64,000 nt of DNA, taken from Propionimicrobium lymphophilum DSM 4903 (GTDB lineage Bacteria; Actinomycetota; Actinomycetes; Propionibacteriales; Propionibacteriaceae). Below are positions 31,187-40,878 of this stretch, piece by piece (within the stretch, counting starts at the first letter, position 1; every line of letters starts with the position of its first letter). The position numbers and the translations under genes are program-made. The stretch covers positions 295,583 through 359,582 of the forward strand of contig NZ_KE384026.1 in assembly GCF_000423485.1 (NCBI RefSeq). The letters run 5' to 3'. The notes beneath the pieces were generated by a model. It saw only the letters and a list, made by a program, of their open reading frames with translations, was not told where the DNA came from and did no database searches.

Positions 31187-34042
31187 TTAGCCAAGCGCTT
31201 TATCGGCTTCTTCCATCCTTTGCCTGGCGATACCGATCTGCTTTTGGTATTCGCCTAGGTTTCCATCCCTAAGGGCCTTGTCAGCAGCCTGATATGCGCT
31301 GGCTGCTTCCTGCAACTTAGCCTTAGACGCTTCGCGGCCGACCTTGGGTTGTTCCGTCTGCCCGGCATTACCCTCGCTCGGGGTGATCTTCTCACCGGTA
31401 TCGACGCCAGCATCACCCTCGAAAACCATATCTAGGGATTCCTGAAGGGTTTCACCAATTCCGATATGGTCGCCGAATCTAACCGCGATGAACCTTAGAA
31501 CAGGGTAAGCGCCCTGTGTCTTGCCTCGGGTATAAATCGGCTCGACATAGATCAAACCGCCGCCCAACGGAAGCGTTAGCAGATTGCCGTACACTGCCTC
31601 TGCAGCACCCTGAGTGGTGAACGGCAGCAAAGCCTGCTGCACGCGTTGATCAGTCTGGATCGCATTGTAGGTCTGGTTAGGACCGGGCACCTGATGGGTG
31701 TCAGAAAGCCTCAAGACACGGATCTTTCCGTAATCCTCGTCCGCCGCATCTGCAACTACAGCCATGTAAGCGCCAAGGTTCTCTCGTTCGTTAGGAACGA
31801 AAACCGCAGTCTGACTGAAGACTGCTTTTTCTTCGCCTGGCCACTTAATGGACAGGAAGTAAGGCGGTTCCTTGGTGTCTTTTGCACGAGGATCGTTAGG
31901 AATGACCCAAAGATCGGACTGCTGGTACCAGGCCATCGGGTCGGTCATGTGGTAGCGACCAAGAACCTGACGCTGCACCTTAAACATGTCCTGCGGGTAG
32001 CGCAGGTGGTTCAGCATGTCATCGCTGATCTCGGACTTATTCTTCAAGATGCCCGGATAAGCTTTGTTCCAGGTCTGAAGAATCGGATCTTCCTCGTCCC
32101 ATGCGTACAGCGAGACCGTGCCGTCGTATGCATCCACAACGGCCTTAACGGAATTCCTCATGTAGTTGACGTCTTCGCGGGCGACTCCTGTAGAACTCCA
32201 GCTAGAGCTGGAATCGGAGGTCGCATCGCGCAGATCCACCCTCTGAGAGTTCGGGAAGGTGTTCGAAGTCGTGTAGCCATCGAGTAGCCAGACCACCCTG
32301 CCATTGACGACGGCCGGGTAAGGATCCTGGTCAATGTTGAGCCAAGGGGCGATCTGCCTAACTCGCTCGGCGGGAGTGCGGTCGTAAAGGATCTGAGACT
32401 CGGAGTTAACTCGAGAGCTCAGCAGCATGTTGATGTCGCCAAAGCGAGCTGCGTACGCGGCTCGTGTTAGAAGGTTACCAATCGGCACGCCGCCCTTACC
32501 GTTGTAAGTGGTGTAGGTCTCGCCACCGCTTTCCTCGTTACCACCGGGAGTATCGAGCTCAACAGGTTCGGTTCCTTCATGTGCACCGACGATCGAATAT
32601 GTATCGGTCTTTTCACCGAAGTAGACCCTCGCCTGATCCTGATCCAACTCGCCAACCGGAGGAATGTCCCGAGTGATCCATTCAGGCTCACCACTTGCCT
32701 GCCTACGGTTACCGTATGCGCCAACTAGAGCGTAACCGTGAGTGTAAACCGTGTGGATGTTGTTCCATGTCTGGTTCTGTTCAGGAAGGCCCTTGCGATC
32801 AATCTCGCGTACCGCAACGATCGCGTCAGTCTCCTGACCGTCGATCGTGTAGCGGTCAACGTCCAAGACATCAGGGAACGAGTAGTAACCACGAACCTGC
32901 TGCAACTGCTCGAAGGTAGGTGCGATGACCTCGGGGTCCATCAATCGAATGCCGGGAAGTGCTACGGCATCGGCACGTAGCTGACCTGCGCTGACGTCGG
33001 TTTTAGCCTGGTAGTCAACAACTTCAGTGTCCTCGATGCCATAAGCAAATCTAGTTTCGTCGATCTGCTTTTCAATGTATGGCCGCTCCATAACAGGTTC
33101 GCTCGGGTTAACCCGCAGGCTCTGAATAAGCCCAGGAACGATCATCTGCGCGATTAGTGAGGTCACCAAAGCGACAGCGATACCGGCACCAGGAATCAGC
33201 CAGCGCCGCAGCTTAATGTTCGCGAAAAACGCAATGGCGATGACCAGCAAGACTGCAGCCATGATCGTCGTGGCAACGATCCTGCTGTGGTGATCGGTAT
33301 AGCCGACACCAGTGAATAGCGCATCATTATCGCTGAATGCGAATGACAGTCTGTGCAGCACCATCCAGGCGCTCAAAACTAGGAAGAGAATGCCCGCTAG
33401 CGCAGACAAGTGAGATTGAGCCTTCGCATTAAACGGATTGTTCAGCTGCATCTGAGGCATCTGACCGCGCTGCAGCTGAATCGGATCAATCTTTATGGAT
33501 CCCGAGTTAGCCCTCATGAAGTAATAGACAGCTGCGGCCATCAAGCCAAAGACAAAGATCCAGCCGACTTGCTGAACCACAAACCGCCACCAGGGAATAT
33601 CGAATACGAAGAACGACGCATCAAGCGATTCAAAGAAAGGCGCGGGGCGGCCGAAATCTGTTTTGTTGCGCCAGCCCAGGAACGTGTCCAGCTGGTTTAT
33701 CGCGGAAAGTCCGTTAACCACACCGACAGCTATCGAGACAAGAACAAAAAGTCCAGTCTGCTGCTTGTTTTTGGCTCTTTTGCCTGCATCGAGCCTTCTT
33801 GCAACCAGCAGGTTAATCAGCACCACAGCGACGCTTAGGGCGAAGAAAACGGCAAACAGAAGAATCGTGTTTGTCCACCTAATCGTGAATACCTGCGGAG
33901 TCTCTACCGACCTGAACCACAAGAAATCGGTCCAGATTCTAGAGAACAATAAAAAACCGATTATCAGGACCGCGAGCACAGCCAACGTTGGCGCTAGTGC
34001 CCTGCCTCCCCTTCTCGGTTGCGCATTCGGTTGGGTCGTCAT
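31187..34042 (-). CDS. UPF0182 family large membrane protein
   Basis: A 951-residue member of UPF0182, a family spread through actinobacteria and cyanobacteria, with no established function. Seven helices lie within the first 330 residues, ending near VALVTSLIAQMIVPGLIQSL. The large remainder is predicted to be outside the membrane and contains the family blocks ERPYIEKQIDETRFAYG, NNIHTVYTHGYALVGAYG and TRAAYAARFGDINMLLSS. The last 60 residues are a Lys/Glu/Ala helix. AAAGG stands 5 nt before ATG. It lies 55 bp after PPA1309 in the same direction, as in mycobacteria where I recall Rv3193c next to the PDZ-Lon gene Rv3194c. Confidence 0.92.
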   Translation of the reverse strand: MTTQPNAQPRRGGRALAPTLAVLAVLIIGFLLFSRIWTDFLWFRSVETPQVFTIRWTNTILLFAVFFALSVAVVLINLLVARRLDAGKRAKNKQQTGLFVLVSIAVGVVNGLSAINQLDTFLGWRNKTDFGRPAPFFESLDASFFVFDIPWWRFVVQQVGWIFVFGLMAAAVYYFMRANSGSIKIDPIQLQRGQMPQMQLNNPFNAKAQSHLSALAGILFLVLSAWMVLHRLSFAFSDNDALFTGVGYTDHHSRIVATTIMAAVLLVIAIAFFANIKLRRWLIPGAGIAVALVTSLIAQMIVPGLIQSLRVNPSEPVMERPYIEKQIDETRFAYGIEDTEVVDYQAKTDVSAGQLRADAVALPGIRLMDPEVIAPTFEQLQQVRGYYSFPDVLDVDRYTIDGQETDAIVAVREIDRKGLPEQNQTWNNIHTVYTHGYALVGAYGNRRQASGEPEWITRDIPPVGELDQDQARVYFGEKTDTYSIVGAHEGTEPVELDTPGGNEESGGETYTTYNGKGGVPIGNLLTRAAYAARFGDINMLLSSRVNSESQILYDRTPAERVRQIAPWLNIDQDPYPAVVNGRVVWLLDGYTTSNTFPNSQRVDLRDATSDSSSSWSSTGVAREDVNYMRNSVKAVVDAYDGTVSLYAWDEEDPILQTWNKAYPGILKNKSEISDDMLNHLRYPQDMFKVQRQVLGRYHMTDPMAWYQQSDLWVIPNDPRAKDTKEPPYFLSIKWPGEEKAVFSQTAVFVPNERENLGAYMAVVADAADEDYGKIRVLRLSDTHQVPGPNQTYNAIQTDQRVQQALLPFTTQGAAEAVYGNLLTLPLGGGLIYVEPIYTRGKTQGAYPVLRFIAVRFGDHIGIGETLQESLDMVFEGDAGVDTGEKITPSEGNAGQTEQPKVGREASKAKLQEAASAYQAADKALRDGNLGEYQKQIGIARQRMEEADKALG

Positions 34043-34097
34043 TTCTACCTTTACTTTTCGTTACTTACTACACAAAGCACAATTACCTACAAGTTTA

Positions 34098-34610
34098 TTA
34101 GTTTAGAGTCTGTTTCAAGACAGACGTCAGGGCTGGCACGAGATCACCATGCAGAATTTCCTCCGGTTGCTTGCGCAGCCTTGCGATGCAGATTGAGGTC
34201 CCGTCTCTAAGAGCGCCTGCAACGATCCTCAGATCTTGGCGCTCGGGATGGTTAGTCACAAAATCAGCTGCTTGTGCGGGGTCTTCGGGAATCTGCCCCT
34301 CGTATTCGCTCGAAAGAAAAGCCCTCTCTGTTACCAAAGCGCAACCTTTTACCGCAGATGGCCAGGTCAGGTTAATCAAGTCGCTGAACAGGTCGGTACT
34401 CGAATGGAAATCTTCCTGTTCCACAGATGAAAAAGACCCGGGAGAGTTTTCTGTGATCTGGTCCGCCAGCTCTGGTGAGCTAGCCAGCAATTCTGCCGTC
34501 GGAACAAGTGCAAACAGCCTGGCAGGTTGATCCCAACCAAATCTGCCCGCGTATCGTTCAATCTCTAGTAGGCAAGCCTCTAGGGAAGCTGAGCTATCTG
34601 AATTTAGCAA
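34098..34610 (-). CDS. PPA1309 family protein
   Basis: A 170-residue protein of the PPA1309 family, conserved in actinobacteria with unknown function. Recognisable parts are GWDQPARLFALVPTAELL, LTWPSAVKGCALVTERAFL and HPERQDLRIVAGALRDGTSICIARL, given here in parts no longer than the motif: HPERQDLRIVAGALRDGTSI then CIARLR. The start is TTG, 7 nt after AGAAGG and overlapping the end of the PDZ-Lon gene by 7 nt. The overlap implies translational coupling. Confidence 0.85.
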   Translation of the reverse strand: MLNSDSSASLEACLLEIERYAGRFGWDQPARLFALVPTAELLASSPELADQITENSPGSFSSVEQEDFHSSTDLFSDLINLTWPSAVKGCALVTERAFLSSEYEGQIPEDPAQAADFVTNHPERQDLRIVAGALRDGTSICIARLRKQPEEILHGDLVPALTSVLKQTLN

Positions 34611-35689
34611 GTTGGCACCTTCTCAAGGTTATTCGGATCTTCTAATAGTTTGAGACTCGATACGGCATCGTCGAGCTTTGAAACCTTTATTAATTTCATT
34701 GATGTTTCTGTGTCGATATCCGCACAGTTGCCGGCAGGAACAAGGAAATATTCAGCCCCGGCAGATTCCGCCGCAGATATTTTTTGACGAATTCCACCCA
34801 CCGCGCGGACATCTCCTGAAGGAGAGATTTTGCCAGTCCCTGAGACGCTACGTCCTGCGATAATGTCTTCGGGGGTAATCGAATCGTAGATCCCCAAGGC
34901 GAACAATAGCCCCGCACTAGGTCCGGTTACGTCTTTATTTATGCGGTATTTTGCAGACGCAGGATGCTGATAGCTGTCTTCGAACTCGGCCCCAATTCGT
35001 GCAGCCTGAGGATTCTCGTTCCCGGCAACCGTAGAAATCTTCACGGTAAGCGCCTCCCCCTGTCTGGTTAAGGCAATCTCTAACTCATCGCCAGGACGAA
35101 GACCTTTGATAATGGCCTGGGAATCGGTTTTTGTCTTAACCTCAATCCCATTCAGGCTTCTCACCGTGTCGCCCGCATTTAGTTTGTCTGCGGCGGGCCC
35201 TGAACTCGAGACCCGTTTGACCTTAACTGTTTGCTGAACCGGCTGCCCCGCAAGGCTCAACGCAGCTACCAAAGCTGCATCCTGGGAATCAGACATCTGT
35301 TTGTTGCGTTCATCCTCTAGACGGTTCTTGGTGTCTTTGCCAGATTTGGAAGGCTCAAGAGGATAAACATAGTCGCGCGGAAGCACCGAACTGTCTTTTT
35401 TGAAATAAGAGATAACAGCCTGTGGAAGGCTAAGGAACGTTTGAGAGCTGGTTACCGATACGGTCGGAACGATCAACTCGCCAGTGGTGTCATAGGTCTT
35501 AGTACCCTCAACCTGGACGAGCCGCCCGTTATTGTCAGAGCCAAAAACGTCGATGGTCTGGCCGGGCTGCCAACTCACGAAAGGTATGGGAGTTAGGCCA
35601 ATAATCAGGCTACAAACGACCAGCAGGAAAGCAGCCGTTAAAGTTACGAAAAACCGTTTGTTTCGAGTCATTCCTCGGGTCTTTCCCAT
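34604..35689 (-). CDS. PDZ domain and Lon-type (S16) serine protease, YlbL family
   Basis: A 361-residue membrane-anchored protease. An N-terminal helix (about residues 11-33) anchors it outside the cell. A PDZ domain lies at about 150-220 (SSGPAADKLNAGDTVRSLNG). The C-terminal S16 domain has the Ser-Lys dyad, with Ser in DVTGPSAGLLFAL and Lys in GGIRQKISAAESAGA. There is no AAA+ domain, so it degrades or cuts clients without ATP. The Bacillus homologue YlbL acts on a division regulator. It is first in a minus-strand row with PPA1309 and UPF0182, and divergent from the zincin gene. The start could also be the ATG at 35671. Confidence 0.92.
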   Translation of the reverse strand: MGKTRGMTRNKRFFVTLTAAFLLVVCSLIIGLTPIPFVSWQPGQTIDVFGSDNNGRLVQVEGTKTYDTTGELIVPTVSVTSSQTFLSLPQAVISYFKKDSSVLPRDYVYPLEPSKSGKDTKNRLEDERNKQMSDSQDAALVAALSLAGQPVQQTVKVKRVSSSGPAADKLNAGDTVRSLNGIEVKTKTDSQAIIKGLRPGDELEIALTRQGEALTVKISTVAGNENPQAARIGAEFEDSYQHPASAKYRINKDVTGPSAGLLFALGIYDSITPEDIIAGRSVSGTGKISPSGDVRAVGGIRQKISAAESAGAEYFLVPAGNCADIDTETSMKLIKVSKLDDAVSSLKLLEDPNNLEKVPTC

Positions 35690-35794
35690 CTAATCGTTTA
35701 AGACTTACAAGAATAAGCGTAGCCGAGCATCTGCATTAGGCTGTAGATAACTTGGTGCCATGCGGTTCAATTGAATCTGAGACTAAGGAGCAAT

Positions 35795-37132
35795 ATGTCG
35801 CAACAGAACAATCCCGGCGACGACGAGAGCCCGGAAGAGTTCCTTAAAAAGATATTCGAATCTGCCGGATTCGGCGTAAGCGGAGGCAGCTTCTCAGAGA
35901 TTTTGGACCAGATAGCAAAAAGTTTCGAGCAGGCCGCGAGTTCAACCCCCGATGATGTGGAAGACGTCAACTGGAATGCCATGAAGATGGCTATTAACCG
36001 TGTCGTATCCCAATCTGGTCCAGATCCAAGTGTCGATTATCAGACCCAAAGAGCTTTAGGAGAGGCGGATCGGCTTGCCCAACAATGGTTGGACGAAGTC
36101 ACTGCTATGACCCCGCCAGCAAACCCAGCTAAGGCCATGAGCAGATCCGACTGGGTCGAATCGACCATGCCAGCTTGGCGAAAGATAGTCTCGCCAATTG
36201 TCACCGCATTGGCTGATGCGATGGGAAAAATGCTTGGCTCCGGAAACGAGTTCGGAGACGATCAGCTTACCCAGTTGAACAAGTTGATGGCTCCGCTGCT
36301 TAGGAATGCTGCAGCTTCGATGTATGCAATGCAGCTTTCTCAAGCAATCGGTAATTTGGCGACCTCCACGCTTTCTGGTAGCGAGATCGGGCTTCAGCTT
36401 TTGGAGAAACCACAGGTTGCTCTGATCCCCACGAACATCGGAGAGTTCTCTGAGGGTTTAGAGAATAGCCCTGAAGACATTCTCATCTATCTGACCGTGA
36501 GAGAAGCGGCCAGACAAAGACTGTTTAGTTCCGTTGGCTGGCTCGGGCCACAACTGCTCACGATGCTCGAACACTATGCCCGCGAAATTCAGATTGACTC
36601 TTCTGCGCTGACGCAAGAATTCGATCCACAAGATTTAGAGACAATGAACCCAGAAAAGCTTGCTGAAATCGGCGAGAAAATGCAGGGTCGGCTCTTCTCC
36701 CCCACAAAAACGCCTGAACAGGAAGAGATTCTCGGACGGCTAGAGACGCTTCTGGCGCTCATCGAGGGGTGGGTGGACGAAATCACCTCGCGAGCAACTA
36801 CCCCTTGGATGCAAGAAACTGCCAATCAGCTCACTGAGACTATAAAAAGAAGAAGGGTCACAAACGATCCTTCATCAGAGGCGTTCTCTAATCTAGTGGG
36901 CATGGAAATTAGCCCGCGCAGAATTCGTGATGCAGCGAACTTGTGGGCGGCTCTCACCGAGAAAAGGGGGGCGGAGAAGAGGGATCAGACCTGGTCTCAC
37001 CCAGACCTAATCCCAACCGCCGAAGACCTGGACGATCCAATCGGCTATGCAAACGGCGAACATTCTTCCAGCACCGATGACGAACTTGATGAGGCGCTGC
37101 GAAAGATTCTCGACGATAGCGAAAATAACTAG
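35795..37132 (+). CDS. Zincin-like protein (DUF2342/Zincin_2 family)
   Basis: A 445-residue member of the actinobacterial DUF2342 family, annotated as zinc-dependent metalloproteases. Family blocks are AEIGEKMQGRLFSPTKTPEQ, LETLLALIEGWVDEI, TIKRRRVTNDPSSEAFSNLVG and HPDLIPTAEDLDDPIGY. In homologues as I recall them the sequence REAAHxRLF supplies a conserved His; here it reads REAARQRLF, which may mean loss of activity. AAGGAG lies before ATG 35795, so an in-frame start 24 nt upstream is rejected. SppA follows after 9 bp. Confidence 0.82.
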   Translation: MSQQNNPGDDESPEEFLKKIFESAGFGVSGGSFSEILDQIAKSFEQAASSTPDDVEDVNWNAMKMAINRVVSQSGPDPSVDYQTQRALGEADRLAQQWLDEVTAMTPPANPAKAMSRSDWVESTMPAWRKIVSPIVTALADAMGKMLGSGNEFGDDQLTQLNKLMAPLLRNAAASMYAMQLSQAIGNLATSTLSGSEIGLQLLEKPQVALIPTNIGEFSEGLENSPEDILIYLTVREAARQRLFSSVGWLGPQLLTMLEHYAREIQIDSSALTQEFDPQDLETMNPEKLAEIGEKMQGRLFSPTKTPEQEEILGRLETLLALIEGWVDEITSRATTPWMQETANQLTETIKRRRVTNDPSSEAFSNLVGMEISPRRIRDAANLWAALTEKRGAEKRDQTWSHPDLIPTAEDLDDPIGYANGEHSSSTDDELDEALRKILDDSENN

Positions 37133-37141
37133 GTAGGAAAT

Positions 37142-38383
37142 ATGGACGAAAACACAAACGCACAAACTCCTGGTGCGCGCCCAGAACTTCAGGGCGCCCC
37201 ATCGTGGGATCCGCCGGAAACCGCAACTCAAATTCCGCCGACTCAGCTCCCGCCTCTCGTTTCCCCGCAGGTGCCTAACTCATCTAAACCCCGCAAGAGC
37301 TCGTTTTTCAAAGGATTTGGCGTCGGTCTTGGCGCATCAATCGGATTTGGGATACTGAGCGTCGTCATGTCTATAGTCATGATGCTCGGCCTGATTGTCA
37401 CCGCTGCTAGCGTCGCGAAGAGCATCGGCACAACCGCCGACACGGGCGCCACGACTCACGTGTGGGGCCCCAGTAACGCCAAGAACACTCTTTTCGCGAT
37501 TGCTATTAACGGCGCGATCATGACGAATTCTGGGGCAAGCGCCTTCAATTCTGGCGTATACGGATACGAGATCGCCAAGCAAATCGATCAGATCGAAGCA
37601 GACGATTACGCAGGCCTTGTTCTCCTCATGGACACTCCCGGAGGCACCATCACGGGCTCCAGAGCGATCCACGATGCAGTCGCACGCTACCAAGAGCGCA
37701 CAGGCCGTAAAGTTTTCGCATATGTCCAGTCGATGTCGGCTTCAGGCGGTATGTACTCAATGGCCGGCGCGGACTACATTGCTGCCGACTACGGCACACT
37801 CACCGGCTCCATAGGCGTAATCATGGGCCCAATAATGCATTACAAAGACGTGACTGCGACCACTGGAAACATCCTGGAATCTGGAGTCACAACCTCTGGT
37901 GGAATCACTCAGGAATACCTGACTCAAGGCAAAGGTAAAGACTTTGGAAACCCCTTCAGGGAGATGTCTGAAGAAGAACGGGCAAATTACACCCACAATC
38001 TTGAACTCGCTTACGACGATTTCGTGAATATCGTTTCCCAAGGACGAGGAATCGATCCGGAAACCATTCGTAACGACTTGGGAGCATTCATGTTCGACGA
38101 GCATCGTGCGGTGGAAAAGAAACTTATAGACGAGGTTATGCCAAGAGAAGCTGCCTTCCGAAAAGCCGCAGAGATCAATAACGTCGATCCCGAGGATACA
38201 AAAGTTATTACGCCTTCTGCCCCAACTGGACTAGCTTCGCTATTGGGCGTAAAGACTCGAGTGTACGGACACAGCATCCCGTTAAGCACAAATGACGGCT
38301 TAAAGCCGACTACTTCGCTGTGCTCCGGTTCCCCAAGCATTGTTGCGTATGCGGGCAATATCACTTCGCTCTGTGGCGCATAA
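37142..38383 (+). CDS. sppA: Signal peptide peptidase SppA (S49 family)
   Basis: A 413-residue membrane serine protease that clears cut signal peptides. The Pro-rich N-terminal tail (about 60 residues) stays in the cytoplasm and a long helix spans about 64-90. A single S49 domain follows with LLMDTPGGTITGSRAIHDAV, the nucleophile Ser in QSMSASGGMYSM (about residue 200) and GTLTGSIGVIMG. The Lys partner probably lies in the TQGKGKDFGNPFREMS region about 55 residues later. This single-domain size matches Gram-positive SppA. It starts 9 bp after the zincin gene with TAGGAAAT upstream. Confidence 0.92.
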   Translation: MDENTNAQTPGARPELQGAPSWDPPETATQIPPTQLPPLVSPQVPNSSKPRKSSFFKGFGVGLGASIGFGILSVVMSIVMMLGLIVTAASVAKSIGTTADTGATTHVWGPSNAKNTLFAIAINGAIMTNSGASAFNSGVYGYEIAKQIDQIEADDYAGLVLLMDTPGGTITGSRAIHDAVARYQERTGRKVFAYVQSMSASGGMYSMAGADYIAADYGTLTGSIGVIMGPIMHYKDVTATTGNILESGVTTSGGITQEYLTQGKGKDFGNPFREMSEEERANYTHNLELAYDDFVNIVSQGRGIDPETIRNDLGAFMFDEHRAVEKKLIDEVMPREAAFRKAAEINNVDPEDTKVITPSAPTGLASLLGVKTRVYGHSIPLSTNDGLKPTTSLCSGSPSIVAYAGNITSLCGA

Positions 38384-38547
38384 TTGATCGATATGGCTTT
38401 GACTTCGGATTCCAGGTTGAGCAAATATACAGCTGGTAATTTTCGTAGGTCTGGGTCATGGGCTATATGCTTATGAGATGCAAGGGGTTGGCAGCAGCCA
38501 CAAGAGTCGCTAATGTCAACCGAGTTTGAAAGTAACTAGGAGGAAGC

Positions 38548-38709
38548 ATGGCTGACGAGACTTACAGTGGCGAGTTCTACTGCGTTAAGTGCAAGCAGAA
38601 GCGTCAGGCGGAGGGCCGCGTTGTTGTTAACGATCGTGGCACCAAGATGGCCAAGTCGAAGTGCCCTGAGTGCGGCACCAACCTGAACCGCATTCTTGGA
38701 CGCGCTTAA
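38548..38709 (+). CDS. DUF5679 zinc-ribbon protein
   Basis: A 53-residue protein with two CxxC pairs (FYCVKCKQKRQ and SKCPECGTNLNRILGRA), a classical zinc ribbon. The sequence matches the small actinobacterial DUF5679 family, of unknown function; its C-terminal NRILGRA resembles zinc ribbons of nucleic-acid binding proteins. AGGAGG lies 5-6 nt before ATG, a very strong ribosome site, so it is probably well translated. The 164-bp gap upstream holds its promoter, in which I saw nothing else. A strong terminator follows. Confidence 0.88.
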   Translation: MADETYSGEFYCVKCKQKRQAEGRVVVNDRGTKMAKSKCPECGTNLNRILGRA

Positions 38710-38726
38710 TTTATTAAGTTCTTTAC

Positions 38727-38762
38727 GGAGGCGACGTAATAATTCACGTCGCCTCCTTTTTT
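38727..38762. terminator. Bidirectional intrinsic terminator
   Basis: Arms 38727-38737 and 38746-38756 (GGAGGCGACGT with ACGTCGCCTCC) pair perfectly, followed by six T that run into the uvrD2 stop codon on the other strand. Confidence 0.88.
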
Positions 38763-40824
38763 AGTTTTGAGCTACTAGGTCTAAAACCTTTTCCCCGTAC
38801 TTTTCAGCCTTAACTGGGCCGATTCCAGAGATTCTTTTAAGCTCAGTCATGCTTTGAGGTTTGCGTTCGGCGATAGCCTGAAGCGTTTTGTCGGTAAATA
38901 CTACAAATGCAGGAACTTTTTCTGAATCCGCCTGGGCTTTTCTCCACTCTTTGAGTTCTTCCAAAAACTCTTCGTCGAAGGTCGCTTCGCAATATTCGTG
39001 TCTGCCAAGTTTATTTTGGCTGCCACCTGTCAGTGCCCTCCCACACACGTAACATGTGCGAGAGGTTTTCTTCATTTTCTCTTTTTTAAGGTTCTTATCT
39101 TGTTTTTGGGAATGGAAATTATTCAGGAACCTGGATTTTCTATTTGCCCCGGTCCAAGAAATTCGTAGAGATTCTTCTGCTCTGGTCAGAGCTACGTAAA
39201 GCAGCCTTCGTTCCTCAGCCAACTGGGCTGGCGTTTTAGCCATGGAAAATGGAACCATGCCTTCTCGGACACCGATAACGGCAACCGCAGGCCATTCGAG
39301 CCCTTTAGCTGAATGCATTGTCGAAAGTGTGACAGCCTGTGAGGTCGGGATCTGTTTGATACTGGCAAGTTTTAAGAGCTCTTCGACTAGCTGTCTGAAC
39401 GAACATTTCTTTTCATCAAGAATCTGTGTGGCTCTATCACGCAAAGCGTTTAGAGCCTCCCAACGCGCTCGAACCAGTCCTGCGCCTTCCGGTGCTCGCG
39501 GTTTCCAACCAAGCGAAGCTAGAATCTCAGCTATTTGGTTCTTGGCATCGTCACCCGTTAGTTCCGGCGACTTCACGCCGCTGTTCTTCAAAAGCTTGAG
39601 AGCACGTAGGATCTCTGGCCGTTCATAGAAATTTTCCGAATCTTTGACGGTATATGGAACCCTTGCGTCGTTAAGGCAAGTTTCAAGCGCCATGGACTGC
39701 GCATTAATTCTGAATAGGATGGCGCATTGATTCCAATCAAGACCGTTGCGGTGTTTCTCGATGAGCCATTCAACAACCTGGCTAGCTTCCTCGCTCTCAT
39801 CAGAATTACTGACCAACTCAACTACATGCCCAGGGCCTTTAGTTGCCACTAGCGGAACCCTGTTCTTCTGGTGAGCCAAGAGACCATTAGCCGTTTCAAG
39901 AATCTGTGGTGTTGATCTGTAATTCTTCGATAGATGCAAAACAACTGCATTCGGATAGTACTTTTTAAAATTTGTTAATAACCCTCTATCGGCCCCCGCA
40001 AAAGCGTGAATTGACTGATCAGGGTCTCCTACTACGCAAAGATCCTGCCTGTCACCAACCCATAGTTCAAGAAGCGTGTGCTGTAGAGGGCTTACGTCTT
40101 GGAATTCGTCGACCGTAAAGTGCTTGTATCCCTCTCTAACCTGCTCGGCGACTTCTCGATGTTCGTGAAGCATTGCGACCGTGCATAGAAGTATGTCGTC
40201 AAAATCAATCACTGAACGACGGCGCTTGAAAATCTCGTAGTTTTTAAAGACCGTTGCAACTTGTTCGGGATCCAAGTCGGCCACTTTGCGCGAGAGTTTT
40301 TCAGCAATTTGTGGATACCGTTCTGCAGTTACGTTTGATACTTTCGCCCAACTAATTTCGCCCGCTAGGTCTCTGAGCAGAGATAGATCGTCTCCTAAAC
40401 CCATATATTTGCAGGCCTGAGAAACGATGCCGATAGTTTTACTCGTCACTTCGGGCAATTCGGTTTTTTCCACGATCGGCCAAAAGTATCTGAGTTGTCT
40501 CAACGCTGCAGAATGAAAAGTCCTTGCGGAAACCTGCGGAAGGCCTAACTTAGCTAATCGAGCTCGAAGCTCCCCCGCTGCTCTGGTGGTAAAAGTCACG
40601 GCTAAACTTGCGTTTGCCTTTTGCCTTCCACTAGCAACTGCATATGCGATCCGATGCGTAATGGCGCGGGTTTTTCCACTTCCTGCTCCTGCTAAAACCG
40701 CCACGGGCCCGCCGAAAGTAGTCGCTACTTGTCTCTGCTCGTCGTTCAGTCCTGCCAGCATTTGATCCGGATCGATACTCATGCCACCAAGGATATGTCT
40801 TGCCACTGACACATTCTTTTCCAC
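38761..40824 (-). CDS. uvrD2: UvrD2-type SF1 helicase with zinc motif and HRDC domain
   Basis: A 687-residue 3'-5' helicase like mycobacterial UvrD2. Walker A is AGAGSGKT (about residue 45), motif II VDEFQD, motif III GDPDQSIHAF, motif IV SKNYRS and motif VI VALTRAEE. A linker with CYVCGRALTG and HEYC supplies a CxxC-HxxC metal site where mycobacterial UvrD2, as I recall it, has four Cys. A C-terminal HRDC domain (SMTELKRISGIGPVKAEKYG) ends the protein. It unwinds DNA at stalled or damaged sites. The start is uncertain: GTG 40824 or ATG 40782. It is divergent from recC, with only 54 bp between the starts. Confidence 0.92.
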   Translation of the reverse strand: MEKNVSVARHILGGMSIDPDQMLAGLNDEQRQVATTFGGPVAVLAGAGSGKTRAITHRIAYAVASGRQKANASLAVTFTTRAAGELRARLAKLGLPQVSARTFHSAALRQLRYFWPIVEKTELPEVTSKTIGIVSQACKYMGLGDDLSLLRDLAGEISWAKVSNVTAERYPQIAEKLSRKVADLDPEQVATVFKNYEIFKRRRSVIDFDDILLCTVAMLHEHREVAEQVREGYKHFTVDEFQDVSPLQHTLLELWVGDRQDLCVVGDPDQSIHAFAGADRGLLTNFKKYYPNAVVLHLSKNYRSTPQILETANGLLAHQKNRVPLVATKGPGHVVELVSNSDESEEASQVVEWLIEKHRNGLDWNQCAILFRINAQSMALETCLNDARVPYTVKDSENFYERPEILRALKLLKNSGVKSPELTGDDAKNQIAEILASLGWKPRAPEGAGLVRARWEALNALRDRATQILDEKKCSFRQLVEELLKLASIKQIPTSQAVTLSTMHSAKGLEWPAVAVIGVREGMVPFSMAKTPAQLAEERRLLYVALTRAEESLRISWTGANRKSRFLNNFHSQKQDKNLKKEKMKKTSRTCYVCGRALTGGSQNKLGRHEYCEATFDEEFLEELKEWRKAQADSEKVPAFVVFTDKTLQAIAERKPQSMTELKRISGIGPVKAEKYGEKVLDLVAQN

Positions 40825-40865
40825 GCTACGGGATGCATCGTCCTAAATTTGTCAGTGCCAGACAC

Positions 40866-40871
40866 TAGGGT
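40866..40871 (+). promoter_or_regulatory. Candidate -10 (TAGGGT) of the leaderless recCBD operon
   Basis: TAGGGT ends 7 nt before the recC GTG. The gap to the divergent uvrD2 start is only 54 bp, so the two promoters must overlap. Confidence 0.5.
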
Positions 40872-40878
40872 GTAATTC

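Noticed and set aside
32464-34106. Several plus-strand ORFs opposite the UPF0182 gene
   Set aside because: They are antisense to a long, well-conserved gene, lack ribosome sites, and have no family resemblance.
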